Program-made: the position numbers and the translations under genes | The notes under the pieces: model-generated | What the model was told of the DNA's origin: nothing | What the model saw: the letters and a program-made list of their open reading frames with translations, nothing else | Database searches by the model: none | In this document: positions 10,441 through 20,976 of the stretch, piece after piece | Layout: each line of letters starts with the position of its first letter | Position numbering within the stretch: the first letter of the stretch is position 1 | Source of the DNA: Lunularia cruciata | Taxonomy: Eukaryota > Streptophyta > Marchantiopsida > Lunulariales > Lunulariaceae | NCBI GenBank assembly: GCA_948567375.1 | Contig: OX419755.1 | Span: 51,912,291 to 51,976,290, forward strand | DNA length: 64,000 nucleotides | Direction: 5' to 3'

Positions 10441-11387
10441 AACAACCTGATTTGAAGTCTCTTCCTCTCATCACGGTGGCAATCACAACGGTGGCAATTG
10501 AATCCAAGGTCCAAAATGAGTTTCGGTCAACTCTACAACAAGATCCCTTCTTCCAAATGGTACATGGTCGTCTTACAGTATGTGACAAGTACAATACTTT
10601 CTCCTTCAAGGAAAGCCTTCTATTCCATGAGGACCAGATCTATGTTCCAACCCAAGGTGATCTCCAACTTGTGCATCTTCAAGAAGCCCATGATTTACCA
10701 ATAGTTGGTCATATGGGTGTGGACAAGACCTAGGGTACCCTCCAATGCCAATGGTGGTGGCCCAACATGACGTGAGATGTTCGAGAGTTTTTCTGATTGT
10801 ATGAAAGTTGCCAAAGCAACAAGACCAACAACCAAAAGACAAGTGGACTGCTTCAACCACTTGCCATTCCATCTGCTTGATATGTGAGTTTGGATCTCAT
10901 CTTATCTTTGCCCAAGACAAAGCAAGGACACATAGCAATTGTGGTGTTTGTGGATAAGCTTAGTAAACAAATTCACTTTGCACCAACCTTTGATATTGTG
11001 GATGCTCCAACCTTAGCGCAAATTGACTTTGACAATGTCTTCAAGCATGATAGGATGCCATGTGTACTTATCCTTGACCATGATCCTTGATTCACTGGGA
11101 AGTTTTGGCAAGCATTCTTCTAGATACTCGGCACCAAGCTTGCTTTGTCCACGGCCTATCATCCTCAAACTGATGGAAAAACCAAACATGCAAATCGTAC
11201 CTTGGAAGATATATTTTGTGAAGATATGTTTCATCAATGTCCACCATACCAACTAGGATGAATGTCTTGCAATTGCAAAATTTGCCTCCAACAATTCCAA
11301 ATAGGTAAGCATCGGATTTTCTCCTTTCTTTCTCAAATTTGGCCAAGATCCGCTTGCCCCAGATTCTCTTCTTTCTCCTCTTTCATC
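10377..11387 (+). pseudogene. H1 integrase, N-terminal part, cut by G1
   Basis: EYKPGQFHNIPDALS near 10,395-10,440 links RNase H to integrase. The zinc-binding segment follows (HLQEAHDLPIVGHMG near 10,672-10,715, then a degraded Cys pair near 10,805). The DDE core comes next: SLDLILSLP near 10,884, the second acidic block LILDHDP near 11,067, and YHPQTDGK near 11,157, with Glu of the third block apparently lost (KTKHAN instead of KxExAN). The frame breaks repeatedly and is cut by G1 at 11,393. The C-terminal part resumes at 17,960. Confidence 0.82.
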
Positions 11388-11392
11388 TCAGG

Positions 11393-12122
11393 TGTAATAA
11401 TTTGAGGACAAGAGAAAAGAGAAAACACAAATTTCACACTCAATCATCCGATGCCCCAAAGAAGCATATTATTATATAGACAAAGAGGATCTCCTCCAAG
11501 GAAACTCCACCATAGGATTAGGCACACAGATAGGTGACATGTCAACAAGCTCCACCCTTGGATTACTTAATTAGATGGGTGATATGTTGGTCTTGGTCCT
11601 ATTTGGTTGGTCAAACAAGTTTTGACTGGAGGGAATCTTTTAGGGATTCTTCCTATAGGAATCTTAGAATCACATGGGTGAGGTACCATTGGAAAGCTCT
11701 CAACGAGAAAAACTAAAGGGGAGGGAAGGCTAGCCTCTTCTCCATTGGGAATGGAATTTGCACATTTTTGAGGCCTAATTCATCCGTTTAGGCCTCCAAA
11801 ATGCCTTCAAAGATTTCAAGCATATTTTAGTTCCTACTCTATTAGTAGAAGTCCCCTTTTGGTGATACCTCTTTTTGATCTGTTTAGTCTATCATGTGGA
11901 ACATCCTTCCAGATGTTACCAAACCTATTCTCACCTTTAAATCATATGTCTAGCTATTGGTTCTAAGGTTTTTAAGTATATTTTGGTTTTTGCCCTATTA
12001 GTAGAAGTACTCTTTTGGTAATACTTCTATATGATCTATTTTGACCATCATATATAACATCATTCCGATGTTACCAAACCAAATTTCCCATCTAGATCAT
12101 ATGGCTAGCTCTTGGTATTATA
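11393..12122 (-). repeat. G1 3' LTR
   Basis: 730 bp. In + orientation it runs TGTAATAATTTGAGG to GGTATTATA. The terminal TTACA of the family has become TTATA at 12,121, a C-to-T change. It aligns along its length with 17,223-17,959, the solo LTR 22,005-22,736 (opposite strand) and 60,837-61,567. Confidence 0.9.
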
Positions 12123-12135
12123 GACCTCACTCCTT

Positions 12136-12540
12136 TTAAGACGCAACGTCCTTGTTGTGTAGCTGTTGCTCAAACGCTTGGACCAACATTGGTGCATGTG
12201 TCAAATTAGCAGCAAGCTCCCAAGTTGCTTCATAGAGGGAGTAACCTTTCCACTATTCTAGATAGTCCACCCATGGATGGCAAGTATCATGCATGCATTT
12301 TTGGAGAATACGCTCCACTTCATATTCCTTTGTGTCATCAATGAGTGTTAAACAAGGTTGAATGTCTTGTGTGGAATGATACTGGCTTGATCGGGGAGCA
12401 TATCTACATAGAAGGGAAACATGGAACACTAGATGGATCTTCATGTGTGGTGGTAGCTTGAGGTGAAAGGCCACAGTGCCAACTCAACAAAGAATCCAGA
12501 AAGGCCCCAATAAAACAAGGTCTGAGCTTATGAGGTCCAA
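12136..12540 (-). pseudogene. G1 integrase C-terminus with chromodomain
   Basis: On the minus strand a HLVFHVSLL segment precedes a chromodomain (about 12,350-12,150): EYEVERIL, then a WKGYSLYEATWE block with conserved aromatic residues, interrupted by one stop just before WKGY. The stop TAA at 12,136-12,138 ends the polyprotein shortly before the 3' LTR. Chromodomains bind methylated H3 (H3K9me in chromoviruses) and steer integration to heterochromatin. That role is known for the family and inferred here. Confidence 0.82.
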
Positions 12541-13212
12541 CTAATGTGAGGTTGGTTGTCGATAGCTACACTTGATCCCCAATATCAAACTCCATGTGCC
12601 TACGATGTGCATCAGCATACTGCTTTTGTTGGTTTTGCACAATTTGTAATCTGTGTTTGGCACTCTCCACACCTTGTTGGATTCTAGAAACAAATGTGTT
12701 GATTGCATCGACTTGGTAGCCACCAAACGGATCTTCATCAAGCTAGAAGGTGTGAAAGGATTCTCAGCATACATGAGGAAGAATGGAGTAACTTGGGTGG
12801 ATGCATTCACTAAATTTTTGTAAGCAAATTCTACCAACAGGAGTAGGGTGTCCCACCACTCTTGCTCTTCTAAGGTGAAGTCGTATAACATGTCTTCAAT
12901 AGTGCAATTAGCCCACTCTGTTTGTCCATTTGTTTGTTGGTGGTAGGCTATGGACAAGGCCAACTTGGTTTTGAAGAAACCAAAGAGTGTTTGCCAAAAC
13001 AAACTAGTGAATTGAGTGCCTCTATCGGCGATGAGTACTCGAGACAAGCCATGGTGAGAGAAGACTGCATCTAAGTATAATTGAGCTAGTTGTGGAGCGG
13101 TCACATCCTTGGTGGTAGGGCATACATGAATCATTTTGCTGAGCCAGTCCACAAAGACCATGATGGAGTCAAGCCCTAAGGTGGTCTTGGGTAATTCACA
13201 GACGAGATCCAT
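12541..13212 (-). pseudogene. G1 integrase core
   Basis: 223 open codons. All three catalytic residues are visible: D in MDLVCELP, D in IADRGTQF and E in NGQTEWAN, with the long GxxP-type loop between them. A MYAENPF block follows (about 12,750-12,775). It is the most intact integrase core in the window and a close match to the G0 block at 3,998-4,580. Stops upstream, in the zinc-binding part, make it non-functional as a polyprotein. Confidence 0.86.
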
Positions 13213-14997
13213 ACTCCTCTGTTCCCAATGTTAGATAGGAGTTGAGAGAGGTTGAAGGAGCCCTGCAAGAGCTTGATTAGAACCTTTGTTTTGTTGACAA
13301 AGTAGGCAGCTTCTCACTTAGTCTATCACATCATTGCTCATCTTGGGCCAATAGTAATGGCGTTGGATTGCATCCAAGGTCTTGTCCACTCCAACATGAC
13401 CTGCAATGGCCAAATCATGACTTCTGCTAGAATGGTGGTGCATAATTCTGGGACATTTGAGATCCATAATTTGCCATCACAAAAGGTGAGTCATTGGGTG
13501 CTAGTGACACCTTTAGATGATTGTGCTTTTCCAATCTATGGATCATTTTTTGTAGTAGCCAAAATCTCTAGCCAAAATTTAGGGTTAATCTTAACCTCTA
13601 CCACCAAGTTGTTTGCCATTGGCATGCAGGTGAATGCATCTACAAGTTGTTTCTTACCTTCCACATAGGTGATTGTCATGTTAAAGCATTGTCGCACTTT
13701 GCCCACCAAATTTGGTGATGAGATAGATCCTTCTGCATCTCAAGGTAGACTAGAGGTTTATGGTTTGTCTCTACTACAAATGCCTTCTTGCCCAAATAGT
13801 GCTTCCAATGCTTGGTTGCAAGAATGATGGTCAACTCTTCTTGTTCTATGGTGTGGTAGTTGTGTTATGCCAATAACAACTTTTGAGAGAAATATGCAAT
13901 TGGATGCCATCCATCATGCCACTCTTGTTGTAGGATTGCTCCTATTGCTATGCTTGATGCATCTGTAGCCAACTTAATTAGATGTTTCAGGTCATACCAC
14001 TTCAAGATTGGTGAATGTAGCAAGGCGGCTTTCAATTCTTGAAAGGCCAATTCTTGTGTAGTTCCCCATGTCCACTTCTTCCCCTTGCCAAGTAGTGCCG
14101 TTAAAGGCTGTGCAACCTTAGCAAAGTCCTTGACAAACCTACGATAGAATCTCATCAACCCCAAGAAGCTCTTGAATTGAGTCTAATCTTATGGGGCACT
14201 CCATTTTTGAATGACCTCAATTTTATCCATCAATACTTGAATGCACTCTGCACTTATTCTATGCCCCAAGTAGTCTACTTCAAACTTGTCAAACTCACAC
14301 TTTGAGATTTTGGCATACAATCGATTCTGTCTTAGAATTTGGAGGACTTCTTGTAGATATTGTTTGTGTTCTATCATTGTGCTACTGTATACTAAGATGT
14401 CGTCCAAGAAGATGATAACAAAATTATCTAGGTATGGATGAAATATGTCATTCATTATACTCATGAAAGTAGTAAGTGTATTGGTGAGGCCAAAAGGCAT
14501 CACAAGATACTTGAAGTGGCCATACTTGGATCAAAAGGCAATTTTGTACACATCTTCCTCTGCAATTTGGATTTGATTGTAACCACTCCACAAGTCCAAT
14601 TTGGTGAAGTATCTTGCTCCATAGAGTTGATAAAACATGTCATCTAGTAAGGTAAGGGGTATTTGTTCTTCATTGTTTGTTGATTGAGACCCCGATAATC
14701 AATGCACATGCCCATTGTGCCGTCCTTCTTCTTCACAAACAAGACAGGAGCCCCATATAGTGATATGCTAGGTTGGATGAACCCTTTCTACAACATCTCC
14801 TCAATTTGAGTCTTACACTCCTCCAACTCATGAGGTGATAGGCGATATGGGGCCTTACAAGGAGGTGTTTTCCTCGAGAGTGTCTCAATTTTATGATCTA
14901 CTCTCCTTTTTGGTGGTAATCCTGAGGGTAGATCATCAGGAAAGACATCTTGAAACTCATCCATCACATCTTTCAATTTTTCCATCAAGTTGTGCAC
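13213..14997 (-). pseudogene. G1 reverse transcriptase, RNase H and zinc-binding region
   Basis: Read from 14,997 leftward: a linker with FPDDLPSGLPPKRRVDH, then [19 protein letters not shown] near 14,730 and a MPFGLTNT block at 14,500. The catalytic IIFLDDILVYS is near 14,400, then KCEFDKFEVDYLGH. RNase H follows at 13,865-14,164 (FYRRFVKDF, ATDASS, LQQEWHDGWHP), then a stop-riddled connection and zinc-binding segment to 13,213. The YxDD box (FLDD) is intact. Several frameshifts and stops are present. Confidence 0.85.
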
Positions 14998-14998
14998 T

Positions 14999-15481
14999 CT
15001 AGACTTCTCTTATTATACCCATGAAACATCTATTGATCTTACAAATAATTGCCGTCCTTATGACATATAGAGGCAGTTCTTGCCTGTGTGATTTTTCTTT
15101 AACCCCAATGATTGACCATTGATGGGTTCTCACTACTTTCTTCTTCCAATCTACCATAGGGTTGTAATGCTCCATCCATGGTATGCCTAAGATTGCATCA
15201 TAATGAGCTAATTGTATCACTTGCCATGCAATTGCTTCTTGATATTCTCCTACATAAAGTGTTATCCGTCTAGGTAATGATTCAATCTTCTTTGTTTGCC
15301 TGTTAGGTAACTCTACTTCTTCACTCTCATCTTTCTCTAGATCCATTCCCAATCTTATTGCAATAGAGCGAGACAAGAAATTCTCTATTGCTCCCAAATC
15401 TATTAATACTCTCACTTGATTGCCTTCTAGGACTCGATTCACAACAATCAATTGTGAGGTTGCCTTTTGAGAACTTTGCAT
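14999..15481 (-). pseudogene. G1 aspartic protease domain
   Basis: 160 open codons containing VLIDLGAIENFLS near 15,380-15,415, where the retropepsin D-S/T-G is now D-L-G, and an AILGIPWMEHYNP block near 15,170-15,200. G0 keeps the equivalent region at 19,519-19,716 with DHGAIENFL. In both copies the second active-site residue is altered, so the loss may predate their split or the ancestral triad may be degenerate. Confidence 0.78.
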
Positions 15482-16619
15482 ATTTGTCTTCTTCCTTCCT
15501 TCACTTCTTTGCTTCCTTATTGAGCTAGTAAGGCCGTGAGGTACATTTACTGGTGATCTTCATTTTTTGAAGTGATTTCTACCTCCTCCTCTTCAGTGTA
15601 TCTCTCAATGTTGTTCAAAGATTGCATGTATGAAGGCCGAGGGCCTCTAGGGAAATGAGCATGATAGTTGGTAGATATGTGGCCAATACGGCCACAATTA
15701 TAACAACAGCATTTTTTTCCTTGAGTTACTTATCCTTGTGGGACTCCATCTCTTTGTTCTTCTACCTGTCTATGCTCTCCTTGAAGCGGTCGTGCTCCTC
15801 GATCTTGAAATCAAAGGTTGCCTAATTCTATTGGTACTGGTCCACCCATGTATGGCATTTCTGCCTGATAATGTTGAGGTGGAACTACTCCTTCAATGCT
15901 ATTCTCTGCGCACAAGCAATGGCTTCAAATATTGTGCAAGGATTTTGCACTATGACTTCTTGGCAAATTTTCTCCTTCAATCCTTGTTTGAAATTTTTGA
16001 GAGCCTCTATTGGACTCATGTCAGTTATTGCAACTTGTATATCTAGAAAATGCCTCCACATACTCCTATACATTGTTCTTTTGTCTCAATCCCCATAGTC
16101 GGATTTGGGCCATCTACACAAAATCCACCGATTGGAAATTCTTCAACAATCCTTCTTGCATTGCTGTCCATGTGACCTCTCTTCTCTCTACAAACATGGA
16201 TTGTTCCCAAGCATCGTACCATGTGAGGGCTTTATTGGTCAAGTATCCACATGCAAACATGCTTGCAGCATGCTTTGTGTCTTTGTTGAGAACAATCAAA
16301 AATATCGATTCATTCTCAAGATCTAATTTTCCACTACTCCCATCATATGCTGCCCCTTGTCAAGCTTGATGTTGTAGGTCTTCTTCATTTGGAGTAGCAA
16401 TATGACTTCATCATTGACAAGGTTCATAGGCACAGGTGCCTCTCCAAGTACTTCAATCACAGGAATTGGGTTTTGAGATAGCTCTTCTTCTTGCATTGCT
16501 TGATCATTCTTGAGGATATGCACTTGACTTTGTAATGTCTCCATGGTAATCTTAATCTTTCAAAATTCATTCAACATCCTTTGCATTCCTTGCACCAGCT
16601 CTTGCAATTGCAGATCCAT
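15482..16619 (-). pseudogene. G1 gag with degenerate CCHC knuckle
   Basis: Gag probably began at the ATG on the minus strand at 16,619 (MDLQLQELVQ). Fragments include a coiled-coil-like METLQSQVHILKN segment near 16,540, a YLTNKALTWYDAWE block near 16,200-16,240 typical of retrotransposon capsids, and the NPCTIFEAIACAQR block near 15,910-15,950. The zinc knuckle at about 15,685-15,715 reads CYNCGRIGHISTNY, with Tyr where the final Cys should be (TGC to TAC, a G-to-A change). Several frameshifts are present. Confidence 0.78.
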
Positions 16620-17222
16620 GGTTCCTACAACACTCAATTGCTAATGTCTACTTCAATATAGAGTCAATATGATCACTTTGGAAGGCGCACAAACTATCAA
16701 AACTACCATTGGGACCTCAAAAGCTATCACTCATTGATATTACTCCTAATCAAAATTCCTAACCACAAAATCTCTAAACATCACTTTTGGTCTCACTACA
16801 TAACAAATTTCTACTTGAGTGTTGAAAGGGAGCGGATTTGGGACATTCATTTCCATAACATCATAATAGAATATAGATTGTCAAATCCCACTCTTTGTTA
16901 TGTACCATCACAAGTAGAATCACCGGGTTTGGTGAGTTCATCACCCTATCTATGAATTCTGCTCCAAAGTGATAAACTAGCGATACTCTCATTTACTCAT
17001 GTTGGATGTACATAACCTTTATGTGGAATGAATTCAAGAATGGAAAGCTAGGTGTGTGAAATTTTCCTCCCGGTGCATCCATCCGATCTGCTCTCTAAAG
17101 TCCTTCCTAAGTCTAGCAATTACTCTACGTTCTCCACTTCAAATTACTCAGTTTCAGTAGTTCATGTTCTTCCAAGAGGGATGATCCACTCTCTTGGACT
17201 AAAAAACTTGCTCTAATACCAT
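16620..17222 (-). other. G1 untranslated leader with primer-binding site
   Basis: Non-coding leader between 5' LTR and gag. Next to the LTR, the minus strand reads ATGGTATTAGAGCAAG (about 17,207-17,222), an initiator tRNA-Met-type primer site. G2 at 61,568-61,948 shares this leader, with primer site TGGTATCAAAGC. No gene is seen in it. Confidence 0.78.
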
Positions 17223-17959
17223 TGTAATACTCCAAGGACAAGAGAAGAGAGAAAGCACAGATTTCACACTCATTCATCTGATGCCCCAAAGGAGCACCTT
17301 CTCTTTATTATATAGACAAAGAGGATCTCTTCCAAGGAAACTCCACCATAGGATTAGGCACGCATATAGGTGACATTTCAGCAAGCTCCACCCTTGTATT
17401 ACTTACTTGGATGGGTGACATGTCGGTCACAATCCTATCTGGTTGATCAAACAAGCTTTGATCGGAGTGAATCTTTTAAGGAATCTTCTTATAGGAATCT
17501 TAGAATCACATGGGTGAGGTACTGTTGGAAAGCATTCAATGAGACAAACACAAGGGGAGGGAAGGCTATCTTTTCCTATTTTAGGAGGGGAATCTGCACA
17601 TTTTTTAGGCCTAATTCATCCGTTTAGGACTCCAAAGTGCCTTCAAAGATTTTGGGCATATTTCAGTTCCTACCCTATTAGTAGAAGTCTCCTTTTGGTG
17701 ATATCTTTTTCTGATCTATTTAATTCATCATGTGTAACATTCTTCCAGATGTTACCAAACCTATTCTCACCTTTAAATCATATGTCTAGCTATTAGTTCT
17801 AAGGTTTTCAAGTCTATTTCGGTTTTTGCCCTATTAGTAGAAGTACTCTTTTGGTGATATTTCTATCTGATCTATTTTGACCATCATGTATAACATCATT
17901 CCAGATGTTACCAAACCAAATTTCACATCTAGATTATATGGCTAGCTCTTGGTATTACA
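17223..17959 (-). repeat. G1 5' LTR
   Basis: 737 bp. In + orientation it runs TGTAATACTCCAAGG to GGTATTACA, immediately followed by the TCAGG duplication. It contains a TATATAATA-type TATA box on the minus strand near 17,315. Differences from the partner at 11,393 are frequent by eye, so the insertion is not recent. Confidence 0.9.
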
Positions 17960-18540
17960 TCAGGTCCCTCATACTTCAACTTTTTTGACCACCATCTCCC
18001 AATCTCTCCAACAAGCCAACTCTCACCTCCTTGTTGCCCTGAATCGTCAGAAACAATATACGTACCACCATTGTTGTGATCTCACCTCTGAAGTTGATGA
18101 TAAAATTATCATATCCTCTAGTAACCTACACCTCCCACTTGATACCCAAGTTTGTAAACTTACCCCTAATTGGATAGGACCCTTTGGTGTCACCCAAATC
18201 ATCTCTCTTGTCACTTTTTGACTTGCCTTACCTTGTCATGTGCGCATCCGCCTTGTCTTTCATATTTCCAAGTTAAAAACCCTTTTTTCCTAACCCATCT
18301 TCCTTTTCCTCTCATGTCCAACCTCCTCCTTCTCCTCCTCCCATCCCTATCAATGATCATGAGGAGTATGAAGTTGATCGTATCTTTGCACGTCGCCACA
18401 TTCCAAGAGGATGCTGAAAACATACAAAGTACATGGTCCTTTGGAAAGGGTATACCCTTCATGATGCCACATGGGAACCTCTCTCACCTCTAGAATGCAC
18501 AAATAGCCATCCAGGAGTTTGAAGCTTCAATGGCGACGAG
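17960..18540 (+). pseudogene. H1 integrase C-terminus with chromodomain
   Basis: The H1 polyprotein resumes after G1. The linker HLLVALNRQKQY leads to LTPNWIGPFGVTQI near 18,155-18,200 (the GPF/Y-type integrase C-terminal motif), a CHVRIRLVFHISKL block near 18,235-18,275, then a chromodomain at about 18,352-18,535: EEYEVDRIF, KYMVLWKGY and ATWEPLSHL are all recognisable. Two stops fall inside. The chromodomain ends only about 30 bp before the purine tract and 3' LTR. Confidence 0.85.
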
Positions 18541-18568
18541 GAAGTCACCAACTAGCGGTGAGGAAATA

Positions 18569-18933
18569 TGTAACAATATGGAGTTAGCAACGTAGGTAGT
18601 AAGGCTAATGAAGTAGAGAATAAGCCAATTAGCCCAAAATATTCCAAAAGCATCTATGAAGCTTCTTGGGAAGCTTCGTGACTAGCTTAACTTGCACCCC
18701 AAGAAGGTAGTTTCTAGAAGGAAGCTTCTAGAAGCTTCCAACTAGCTTAACTTGCACACCAAGTAGGTGGCTTCTACAAGGAAGCTTCTTGAGAAGCTTA
18801 TCAAGAGCCTTGTATGCTACCTATAAATACCAAAGCCAAAGCTCATGCTAGGGATTGGGAGTTTTCTCTCATTCAAGTGTCCTAATGTGAGCTTCCATTC
18901 TCCTATTTCTCTCCTTAGTCTTGGTCTTTTACA
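18569..18933 (+). repeat. H1 3' LTR
   Basis: 365 bp, TGTAACAATATGG...TTTTACA, preceded by a purine-rich tract (about 18,553-18,566). It shares its ends and TATA region with the 5' LTR at 6,076 but has fewer palindromic AAGCTTC blocks. Confidence 0.9.
18721..18829 (+). promoter_or_regulatory. LTR promoter with heat-shock-element-like array and TATA box
   Basis: GAAGCTTCTAGAAGCTTC at 18,721-18,738 consists of four perfectly alternating GAA/TTC units with 2-bp spacing, which is the heat-shock-factor binding consensus. Further GAAGCTTC half-arrays lie on both sides. TATAAATA follows at 18,822-18,829, about 85 bp downstream, a natural distance for an upstream activating site in an LTR U3. The binding itself is inferred. 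Confidence 0.6.
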
Positions 18934-19716
18934 CGTATTGTACCATCTTTTTTCTTTACAAACAATACAAGAGCTCCATATGGTGATATGTTGGGTTGGA
19001 TAAATCCTTTTTGTAGCATATCTTCAATGTGAGCCTTACACTCCTCCAACTCATGAGGTGATAGATGGTATGGGGCCTTACAAGGAGGTGTCTTCTTAGG
19101 AATTATCTCAATTTTATGGTCTACTCTCCTTTTTGGTGGTAATCTTGATGCCAGGTCATCCAGGAAGATATCTTGGAACTCATTAACCACATATTTCAAT
19201 TTATCAGGAACTTGTCCATCGAGTTGTACACTCTAGACTTCTCTTATTAGACCCATGAAACATCTATTTGTATTACAGATTGTTGTTTTCCTTATGACAT
19301 AGAGAGGTACTTCTTTCTTGCATGCTCTATCTTTAACTTCAATGATCTTCCATTGGTGAGTTCTCACTACTTTCTCTCTCAATCTACCATGGGATTGTTG
19401 TGCTCCATCCACAGCATGCCTAAGATTGCATCATAATGAGTTAATTGTATCACTTGCCACTCAATTGCTTCTTGATATTCTCCTACAAAGAGTGCTACTT
19501 TTCTAACGACTCAATCCTTTATATTTGTCCATTAGGTAACGTGAATTCTTCACTCTCATCCTTCTCTAGATCCATCTCCAATCTCAGTGCATCAGAGTGA
19601 GACAAAAAATTCTCTATTGCTCCATGATCTATTAGTACTCTCACCTGATTGCCTTCTAGGACTCTATTCACAATCATCAATTGTGAGTTTGCCTTTTTGG
19701 ATCTTTGCACACTCAT
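18934..19716 (-). pseudogene. G0 protease and RT N-terminal part
   Basis: The protease block is at 19,519-19,716 (VRVLIDHGAIENFLS). The RT linker and first motifs are at 18,940-19,199 ([38 protein letters not shown]). The RT is cut by the H1 target duplication at 18,934-18,938 and continues at 6,075 on the far side. Stops and a frameshift lie between 19,200 and 19,520. Confidence 0.82.
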
Positions 19717-20855
19717 CCACTTCCTCTCCTTGCTTTTCCGCTTCCTAATTGAGCCAATAAGGCCATGAGGTACATTTGCTAGTAATCTTCATTTTTTGAG
19801 GTGATTTTTGCATCCTCTTCTTCAATTCGTCTTTCCATGTGGTTCAAAGATTACTTGTATGGAGGCCGAGGCCTCTAAGAAGACAAGCACAACAATTGAT
19901 GGATATGTGCCCAATATGGCTAGAATTGTAACAATGACATTGTTCTCCTCTAGGTCCTTCTACTTGTGCAACTCCCTCTCTCCGTTCTTCCACTTGTACC
20001 CGTTATCCTTGGAGTGGTTGTGCTCCTTGGTCTCAAAATCAAAGGTTGCCCAATTCCATAGGAACTGGTCCACCCACGTGTGGCATTTCAGCCCAATAAT
20101 GTTGAGATGGAGCTACTCCTTCACCTCCTCCAAGTGCCCTAGTTATTCTCTGAGTACAAGCAATGGCCTCAAATATAGTACAAGGATTTTGTACCATGGC
20201 TTTTTGGTGAATCCGCTCTTTCAACCCTCATTTGAAATTGTCTAGTGCCTCTGCTAGACTCATGTTGGTTATTGCAACTTGTAGATCAAGAAAGGTCTGC
20301 ACGTACTCTTGTATGTTGTTCTTTTGCCTCAATCGCCATAGTGGGGTTTAGACCATCTACACAAAGTCCATAGACTGGAAATTCTTCAATAGTCCTTCTT
20401 GCATTGTTGTCCATGTGACTTCTCTTCCTTCTACCAACCTTGATTGTTCCCAAGCATTGTACCATGTGAAGGCTTTATTTGTCAAGTACCCATATGCAAA
20501 TACGCCTACGGATTGCTTGGTGAATCTATGTTGAGAAAAATCTGAAGTATCAATTCATCCTCAAAATCCAATTCTCCACTACTCCCATAGAACATTGCTC
20601 TTTTTATGGCTCAATGTTGCAAGTCTTCTTCATCCGTAGTAGTAATATTGCTTCATTCTTGATTGGGTGCCTCTCCAAGAGCTTCAACTGCAAGTACCGA
20701 GTTTTGCAACAATTCTCCCTCTTGCATTGCTTGGTCATTCTTGAAGGTATGTACTTGACTTTGTAATGCCTCCATGGTCATCTTGATCTCTCAAAACTAG
20801 TTCAACATCCCTTACATTCCTTACATCAGCTCTTGCAATTGCAAATCCATGGTTC
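19717..20855 (-). pseudogene. G0 gag (broken)
   Basis: Aligns with G1 gag. The NPCTIFEAIACTQR block lies near 20,155-20,190, and a PVPMELGNL stretch follows near 20,040-20,065. The zinc-knuckle region near 19,900 is degraded. There are many stops. The start equivalent to G1 lies near 20,855. Confidence 0.72.
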
Positions 20856-20918
20856 ATACAAACACTCAATCTCTACTTCTTACTTCAATAAACAATTAAT
20901 ATGATCACTTGGGAGGGT

Positions 20919-20976
20919 TGTCGTGCATATATACATCACTACACAATATACATCATTGTCAACATCGTACACTATA
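20919..20976 (-). repeat. P-family LTR terminus remnant
   Basis: TGTCGTGC at 20,919 and the next 58 bp match, in reverse orientation, the last part of the P1 and P4 LTRs, with a few transitions. After 20,976 the match stops and AT-rich DNA begins. It is the third P-LTR end in the window and marks the right edge of the G0 nest. Confidence 0.68.

Larger units (their letters stand above)
11393..17959 (-). mobile_element. G1: full-length chromodomain Ty3/gypsy inside H1
   Basis: This is a complete 6,567-bp element with two LTRs and a perfect 5-bp duplication TCAGG (11,388-11,392 and 17,960-17,964). On the minus strand it reads LTR, primer site TGGTATTAGAGCAAG (about 17,207-17,221), leader, gag, protease, RT, RNase H, integrase, chromodomain, purine tract and LTR. 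It interrupts the H1 integrase C-terminus and is the youngest member of this nest. It still carries many stops and frameshifts, and its LTRs differ visibly from each other. Confidence 0.93.
6076..18933 (+). mobile_element. H1: chromodomain Ty3/gypsy with HSE-bearing LTRs, nested host
   Basis: H1 starts TGTAACAATATGG at 6,076 and ends TTTTACA at 18,933, flanked by CATAT and CGTAT. Removing the S solo LTR (6,735-7,422) and G1 (11,393-17,959) with their duplications leaves about 5.6 kb. The order is LTR, tRNA-Met-type primer site, gag with a CCHC knuckle, protease, RT, RNase H, integrase with chromodomain, purine-rich tract, LTR. It is inserted in the RT region of G0. All coding blocks carry stops, largely Gln-to-TAG/TAA and Trp-to-TGA/TAG changes. 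Confidence 0.9.
18934..20918 (-). mobile_element. G0: 5' half of the split gypsy element
   Basis: This continues the element begun at 3,993-6,075. Reading leftward from 20,918 it holds leader, gag, protease and the RT N-terminal part. It stops within the leader at 20,918, next to a P-family LTR end, so its own 5' LTR is absent. Confidence 0.82.

Noticed and set aside
18211..18462. 83-codon Arg-rich minus-strand frame
   Set aside because: Antisense of the H1 chromodomain region.
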